64,000 nucleotides of DNA from Hippophae tibetana. Lineage: Eukaryota; Streptophyta; Magnoliopsida; Rosales; Elaeagnaceae. The notes below the pieces were generated by a model that saw nothing but the letters and a program-made list of their open reading frames with translations, had not been told where the DNA came from and made no database searches. Each line of letters starts with the position of its first letter. Within the stretch, counting starts at the first letter, position 1. The stretch covers positions 48,026,501 to 48,090,500 of the forward strand of contig CM072802.1 in the NCBI GenBank assembly GCA_037013495.1, written 5' to 3'. Shown here piece by piece: positions 56,950-64,000 of the stretch. Both the position numbers and the translations under genes were made by a program.

Positions 56950-59600
56950 AATATTACTGAAAATAATTGTTTTTCCAACAACTTCGGGACAAAATAAATT
57001 GGTTTAATGTAATTTATATTTTGTTTTATAAAAATGAAATATGTTATAATAATCTCATATAAATAAACCCACACATACTAGTTTATACTAAATATTATTA
57101 AAAATGCTAAAAATAAATAAATAAAATATATATTTTGCCTTTATATGCAATAACTTATATTAAATAAAATCAATGTTTTAAATAAAATCATACATAAGTA
57201 AAAACTATAAATATATATATTTGATTCAATGAAATATTTATTTATTAGTTCAAGAAATATATTGGAAGGTGAAATATCATATATAACACATGTATCTTAA
57301 TATTAGATTAAATTGAAAACCAAGATTCAAAGACAAGAGAATTACCATTCGTGGTGTCGATACCGTAGATATGATCGTGCAATATGAGATGAAATTATGC
57401 AACTAATTTTTAAACGTATACCAAGTAACGCTATATGATAATTTATGCATATTTAGATTTTATCATATTAGATACTAATAAATATTTCACATATTTTGTT
57501 AATATTTATTAGACATCTTAATTTTATAATTAGGACGATATCTAATAATTCTCTAAGCATAATAATATTTACAAAATTTCATAAGTTATCTATATATATA
57601 TATATATATGTGTGTGTGTGAATATTACTCAAAATAATTGTTTTTCCAACAACTTCGAGACAAAATAAATTGGTTTAATGTAATTTATATAATCATATGT
57701 CTTATTTTTTTTATAAAAATGAAATACGTTATAATAATCTCATATAAATAAACCCACACATACTAGTTTATACTAAATATTATTAAAAATGCTAAAAACA
57801 AATAAATAAAACATATATTTTGCCTTTATATGCAATAACTTATATGAAATAAAATCAATGTTTTAAATAAAATCATACATAAGTTAAAACTATAAATATA
57901 TATATTTGATTCAATGAAATATTTCTTTATTAGGTCAAGAAATATATTGGAAGGTGAAATATAATATATAACACATGTATCTTAATATTAGATTAAATTG
58001 AAAACCAAGATTCAAAGACAAGAGAATTACCATTCGGGGTGTCGATACCGTAGATATGATCGTGTAATATGAGATGAAATTATGCAAATAATTTTTAAAC
58101 GTATACCAAGTAACGCTATATGATAATTTATGCATATTTAGATTTTATCATATTAAATGCTAATAAATATTTCACATATTTTGTTAATATTTATTAGACA
58201 TCTTAATTTTATAATTAGGACGATAACTAATAATTCTCTAAGCATAATAATATTTTCAAAATTTCATAATTTATCTCTCTATATATATATATATGTTAAT
58301 ATTACTCAAAATAATTGTTTTTGCCAACTACTTCGGAGCAAAATAAATTGGTTTAATGTAATTTAAATAACTAAATGTCTTATTTTGTTTTGTAAAAATG
58401 AAATATGTTATAATAATCTCATATAAATAAAGTCAAACATACTAGTTTATACTAAATATTTTTAAAAATGTTAAAAACGAATAAATGAAACATAAATTTT
58501 TGCCTTTATATGCAATAACTTATATTAAATAAAATCAATGTTTTAAATAAAATCATACATAAGTTAAAACTATAAATATATATATTTGATTCAATGAAAT
58601 ATTTATTTATTAGTCAAGAAATATATTAGAAGGTGAAATATCATATATAACACATGTATGCTAATATTAGATTAAATTGAAAACCAAGATTCAAAGACAA
58701 GAGAATTGCCATTCGGGGTGTCGATACCGTGGATATGATCGTGCAATATGAGATGAAATAATGCAAATAATTTTTAAACGTATACCAAGTAACGATATAT
58801 GATAATTTATGCATATTTAGATTTTATCATATTAGATGCTAATAAATATTTCACATATTTTGTTAATATTTATTAGACATCTTAATTTTATAATTAGGAC
58901 GATATCTAATAATTCTATAAGCATAATAATATTTACAAAATTTCATAAGTTATCTCTATATATATATATATATATGTTAATATTACTCAAAATAATTGTT
59001 TTTGCCAACTATTTCGGGGTAAAATAAATTGGTTTAATGTAATTTATATAAACATATGTCTTATTTTGTTTTGTAAAAATGAAATATGTTATAATAATCT
59101 CATATAAATAAACTCACACATACTAGTTTATACTAAATATTATTAAAAATGCTAAAAACAAATAAATAAAACATATATTTTGCCTTTATATGCAATAACT
59201 TATATTAAATAAAATCAATGTTTTAAATAAAATCATACAAAACTTAAAACTATAAATATATATATTTGATTCAATGAAATATTTATTTATTAGTTCCAGA
59301 AATATATTAGAAGGTGAAATATCATATATAACACATGTATCTTAATATTAGATTAAATTGAAAACCAAGATTCAAAGACAAGAGAATTACCATTCGGGGT
59401 GTCGATACCGTAGATATGATCGTGCAATATGAGATGAAATTATGTAAATAATTTTTAAACGTATACCAAGTAACACTATATGATAATTTATGCATATTTA
59501 GATTTTATCATATTAGATGCTAATAAATATTTCACATATTTTGTTAATATTTATTAGACATCTTAATTTTATAATTAGGACGATATCTAATAATTCTATA
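53377..59600 (+). repeat. Four-monomer tandem duplication (2720/2724 bp) with a partial third copy
   Basis: Anchors 54073, 54748, 55433, 56112 repeat as 56793, 57472, 58157, 58836, and a third partial copy runs to about 59600. Markers: ATACAAAACTTAAAAC (about 53792, 56512, 59236); a 15-bp loss after TAATTTATAT (about 54290, 57016); CTTCGAGAC; TTTTTTTTATAAAAATGAAATACG split over about 54970 and 57700; ATTTCTTTATTAGG; and the diverged copy at 55433/58157. Differences between copies: 4 bp in the TA/TG run; CTAGGTATAA against CTAAGTATAA; GTGTCTATACC against GTGTCGATACC; one A/T in the poly-T near 56560. Copy 53377 stands to the left with GGACAATTTC and CATAAAAATATT. Confidence 0.85.
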
Positions 59601-60320
59601 AGCATAATAATATTTACAAAATTTCATAAGTTATCTCTATATATATATATATATATATATATGTTAATATTACTCAAAATAATTGTTTTTGCCAACTATT
59701 TCGGGGTAAAATAAATTGGTTTAATGTAATTTATATAAACATATGTCTTATTTTGTTTTGTAAAAATGAAATATGTTATAATAATCTCATATAAATAAAC
59801 TCACACATACTAGTTTATACTAAATATTATTAAAAATGCTAAAAACAAATAAATAAAACATAAATTTTGCCTTTATATGCAATAACTTATATTAAATAAA
59901 ATCAATATTTTAAATAAAATCATACATAAGTAAAAACTATAAATATATATATTTGATTCAATGAAATATTTATTTATTAGTTCCAGAAATATATTGGAAG
60001 GTGAAATATCATATATAACACATGTATCTTAATATTAGATTAAATTGAAAACCAAGATTCAAAGACAAGAGAATTACCATTCGGGGTGTCGATACCATAT
60101 ATATGATCGTGCAATATGAGATGAAATTATGCAAATAATTTTTAAACGTATATCAAGTAACACTATATGATAATTTATGCATATTCAGATTTTATCATAT
60201 TAGATGCTAATAAATATTTCACATATTTTGTTAATATTTATTAGACATCTTAATTTTATAATTAGGACGATATCTAATAATTCTATAAGCATAATAATAT
60301 TTACAAAATTTCATAAGTTA

Positions 60321-60351
<31 letters not shown>

Positions 60352-62378
60352 GTTAATATTACTCAAAATAATTGTTTTTGCCAACTATTTCGGGGTAAAA
60401 TAAATTGGTTTAATGTAATTTATATAAACATATGTCTTATTTTGTTTTGTAAAAATGAAATATGTTATAATAATCTCATATAAATAAACTCACACATACT
60501 AGTTTATACTAAATATTATTAAAAATGCTAAAAACAAATAAATAAAAGATAAATTTTGCCTTTATATGCAATAACTTATATTAAATAAAATCAATGTTTT
60601 AAATAAAATCATACATGAGTAAAAACTATAAATATATATATTTGATTCAATGAAATATTTATTTATTAGTTTCAGAAATATATTGGAAGGTGAAATATCA
60701 TATATAACACATGTATCTTAATATTAGATTAAATTGAAAACCAAGATTCAAAGACAAGAGAATTACCATTCGGGGTGTCGATACCGTAGATATGATCGTG
60801 CAATATGAGATGAAATTATGCAAATAATTTTTTAAACGTATACCAAGTAACACTATATGATAATTTATGCATATTCAGATTTTATCATATTAGATGCTAA
60901 TAAATATTTCACATATTTTGTTAATATTTATTTGACATCTTAATTTTATAATTAGGACGATATCTAATAATTCTATAAGCATAATAATATTTACAAAATT
61001 TCATAAGTTATCTCTCTATATATATATATATATATGTTAATATTACTCAAAATAATTGTTTTTGCCAACTATTTCGGGGTAAAATAAATTGGTTTAATGT
61101 AATTTATATAAACATATGTCTTATTTTGTTTTGTAAAAATGAAATATGTTATAATAATCTCATATAAATAAACTCACACATACTAGTTTATACTAAATAT
61201 TATTAAAAATGCTAAAAACAAATAAATAAAACATAAATTTTGCCTTTATATGCAATAACTCATATTAAATAAAATCAATGTTTTAAATAAAATCATACAT
61301 AAGTAAAAACTATAAATATATATATTTGATTCAATGAAATATTTATTTATTAGTTCCAGAAATATATTAGAAGGTGAAATATCATATATAACACATGTAT
61401 CTTAATATTAGATTAAATTGAAAACCAAGTTTCAAAGACAAGAGAATTACCATTCGGGGTGTCGATACCGTAGATATGATCGTGCAATATGAGATGAAAT
61501 TATGTAAATAATTTTTAAACGTATACCAAGTAACACTATATGATAATTTATGCATATTTAGATTTTATCATATTAGATGCTAATAAATATTTCACATATT
61601 TTGTTAATATTTATTAGACATCTTAATTTTATAATTAGGACGATATCTAATAATTCTCTAAGTATAATAATATTTACAAAATTTCATAAGTTATCTATAT
61701 ATATATATATATATGTGTGTGTGAATATTACTCAAAATAATTGTGTTTGCCAACTATTTCGGGGTAAAATAAATTGGTTTAATGTAATTTATATAAACAT
61801 ATGTCTTATTTTGTTTTGTAAAAATGAAATATGTTATAATAATCTCATATAAATAAACTCACACATACTAGTTTATACTAAATATTATTAAAAATGCTAA
61901 AAACAAATAAATAAAACATAAATTTTGCCTTTATATGCAATAACTTATATTAAATAAAATCAATATTTTAAATAAAATCATACATAAGTAAAAACTATAA
62001 ATATATATATTTGATTCAATGAAATATTTATTTATTAGTTCCAGAAATATATTGGAAGGTGAAATATCATATATAACACATGTATCTTAATATTAGATTA
62101 AATTGAAAACCAAGATTCAAAGACAAGAGAATTACCATTCGGGGTGTCGATACCATATATATGATCGTGCAATATGAGATGAAATTATGCAAATAATTTT
62201 TAAACGTATATCAAGTAACACTATATGATAATTTATGCATATTCAGATTTTATCATATTAGATGCTAATAAATATTTCACATATTTTGTTAATATTTATT
62301 AGACATCTTAATTTTATAATTAGGACGATATCTAATAATTCTATAAGCATAATAATATTTACAAAATTTCATAAGTTA

Positions 62379-62382
<4 letters not shown>

Positions 62383-62431
<49 letters not shown>
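62383..62431. repeat. (TA)n tract, 49 bp, in monomer 62262
   Basis: Uninterrupted TA run preceded by TCTC. It accounts for the 711-bp length of this monomer and for the offset difference against its sister copy 59517. Confidence 0.95.
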
Positions 62432-62434
<3 letters not shown>

Positions 62435-63089
62435 AATATTACTCAAAATAATTGTTTTTGCCAACTATTTCGGGGTAAATTAAATTGGTTTAATGTAATT
62501 TATATAAACATATGTCTTATTTTGTTTTGTAAAAATGAAATATGTTATAATAATCTCATATAAATAAACTCACACATACTAGTTTATACTAAATATTATT
62601 AAAAATGCTAAAAACAAATAAATAAAACATAAATTTTGCCTTTATATGCAATAACTTATATTAAATAAAATCAATATTTTAAATAAAATCATACATAAGT
62701 AAAAACTATAAATATATATATTTGATTCAATGAAATATTTATTTATTAGTTCCAGAAATATATTGGAAGGTGAAATATCATATATAACACATGTATCTTA
62801 ATATTAGATTAAATTGAAAACCAAGATTCAAAGACAAGAGAATTACCATTCGGGGTGTCGATACCATATATATGATCGTGCAATATGAGATGAAATTATG
62901 CAAATAATTTTTAAACGTATATCAAGTAACACTATATGATAATTTATGCATATTCAGATTTTATCATATTAGATGCTAATAAATATTTCACATATTTTGT
63001 TAATATTTATTAGACATCTTAATTTTATAATTAGGACGATATCTAATAATTCTATAAGCATAATAATATTTACAAAATTTCATAAGTTA

Positions 63090-63120
<31 letters not shown>

Positions 63121-63661
63121 GTTAATATTACTCAAAATAATTGTTTTTGCCAACTATTTCGGGGTAAAATAAATTGGTTTAATGTAATTTATATAAACAT
63201 ATGTCTTATTTTGTTTTGTAAAAATGAAATATGTTATAATAATCTCATATAAATAAACTCACACATACTAGTTTATACTAAATATTATTAAAAATGCTAA
63301 AAACAAATAAATAAAAGATAAATTTTGCCTTTATATGCAATAACTTATATTAAATAAAATCAATGTTTTAAATAAAATCATACATGAGTAAAAACTATAA
63401 ATATATATATTTGATTCAATGAAATATTTATTTATTAGTTTCAGAAATATATTGGAAGGTGAAATATCATATATAACACATGTATCTTAATATTAGATTA
63501 AATTGAAAACCAAGATTCAAAGACAAGAGAATTACCATTCGGGGTGTCGATACCGTAGATATGATCGTGCAATATGAGATGAAATTATGCAAATAATTTT
63601 TAAACGTATACCAAGTAACACTATATGATAATTTATGCATATTCAGATTTTATCATATTAG

Positions 63662-64000
63662 ATGCTAATAAATATTTCACATATTTTGTTAATATTTATT
63701 TGACATCTTAATTTTATAATTAGGACGATATCTAATAATTCTATAAGCATAATAATATTTACAAAATTTCATAAGTTATCTCTCTATATATATATATATA
63801 TATGTTAATATTACTCAAAATAATTGTTTTTGCCAACTATTTCGGGGTAAAATAAATTGGTTTAATGTAATTTATATAAACATATGTCTTATTTTGTTTT
63901 GTAAAAATGAAATATGTTATAATAATCTCATATAAATAAACTCACACATACTAGTTTATACTAAATATTATTAAAAATGCTAAAAACAAATAAATAAAAC
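63662..64000 (+). repeat. Partial right-end monomer
   Basis: The first 339 bases of a subtype 1 monomer matching copy 60894. The array clearly continues past the window, and no sign of a boundary is seen. Confidence 0.95.

Larger units (their letters stand above)
1..64000 (+). repeat. Head-to-tail satellite array, about 685 bp monomer, roughly 93.4 copies
   Basis: The same sequence recurs from end to end in one orientation with no foreign sequence between copies. Anchor starts (ATG of the conserved motif): 616, 1293, 1980, 2665, 3349, 4037, 4719, 5410, 6108, 6794, 7476, 8203, 8901, 9606, 10296, 10991, 11669, 12357, 13042, 13714, 14396, 15082, 15768, 16454, 17138, 17822, 18505, 19177, 19857, 20533, 21211, 21891, 22567, 23245, 23929, 24618, 25290, 25975, 26657, 27340, 28023, 28703, 29391, 30073, 30752, 31444, 32128, 32813, 33485, 34163, 34847, 35525, 36209, 36892, 37566, 38254, 38927, 39621, 40305, 41002, 41706, 42388, 43077, 43759, 44448, 45144, 45830, 46520, 47202, 47882, 48559, 49260, 49946, 50636, 51318, 51998, 52676, 53377, 54073, 54748, 55433, 56112, 56793, 57472, 58157, 58836, 59517, 60204, 60894, 61577, 62262, 62973, 63662. 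Spacing runs from 672 to 727 bp, mean 685.3. I do not recognise a named satellite family. A centromeric or heterochromatic location is inference. Confidence 0.98.
59517..64000 (+). repeat. Subtype 1 run with four-monomer period; cut by window end
   Basis: Monomers 59517, 60204, 60894, 61577 are followed by matching 62262, 62973 and partial 63662. Copies 60204 and 62973 share AAAAGATAAATT, ATACATGAGT and GTTTCAGAAAT. Copies 60894 and 63662 share ATTTATTTGACATC and a CTCTCTATA run. Copies 59517, 61577 and 62262 share ATACCATATATATG and GTATATCAAG. The offset is 2745-2769 bp, and the difference comes from the long TA run of copy 62262. All are subtype 1 except the first part of 61577, which is subtype 2. 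Confidence 0.8.

Noticed and set aside
1-64000. CRISPR array
   Set aside because: The repeat is about 685 bp with no unique spacers; copies differ only by substitutions and microsatellite length.
1-64000. LTR retrotransposon or rolling-circle transposon array
   Set aside because: No open frame for transposition proteins, no terminal repeats, primer binding site or target duplications. Monomers join directly head to tail.

Overview
The window is a single head-to-tail satellite DNA array. An A+T-rich monomer averaging 685 bp repeats without interruption from base 1 to base 64000. My hand count of one monomer gives 131 G+C in 660 bases, about 20%. I indexed 93 monomers by a conserved ATG-CTA-ATA-AAT motif at 616 through 63662. 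That is 92 periods over 63046 bp, plus a partial monomer at each end. All copies have the same orientation. I found no credible gene, tRNA, rRNA, transposon insertion or CRISPR array. Every open frame longer than 60 codons is a repeat artefact. The organism must be a eukaryote with large satellite blocks. The nuclear genome of a plant or animal, at a centromeric, pericentromeric or heterochromatic site, fits best. The sequence alone does not let me name the taxon.

Each monomer has the same internal plan, in offsets from the anchor. At about -2 to +46 is a hairpin-capable inverted repeat (17 bp stem, one bulge, 14-nt loop). At about +115 to +150 is a compound (CT)n(TA)n(TG)n microsatellite, the main source of length differences (672 to 727 bp). 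At about +175 is a diagnostic segment that splits copies into two subtypes. Near +375 is an 18-bp-offset direct repeat. At about +558 to +597 is an island of roughly 50% G+C with four CpGs and the near-palindrome GGTGTCGATACC.

Layout: 1-615 is a diverged partial copy; 616-2664 is subtype 1; 2665-10990 is nested four-monomer repeats; 10991-18751 holds recurring E-F-G-H modules; 18752-22958 is a three-monomer duplication with a 2034-bp offset; 23245-26656 is another E-F-G-H module; 25640-29960 carries a dense set of private indels that look like sequencing or assembly error; 28023-32127 is a three-monomer duplication; 31444-38253 holds two more E-F-G-H modules; 38254-45126 is a heterogeneous stretch with hybrids and CT expansions; 45127-53200 is a nearly perfect six-monomer duplication with a 4116-4117 bp offset; 53670-59600 is a four-monomer duplication; 59517-64000 is again subtype 1 with a four-monomer period. 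The pattern is what repeated unequal exchange and gene conversion would produce. No genes act together here. The functional candidates are structural: the hairpin and the CpG-rich near-palindrome.
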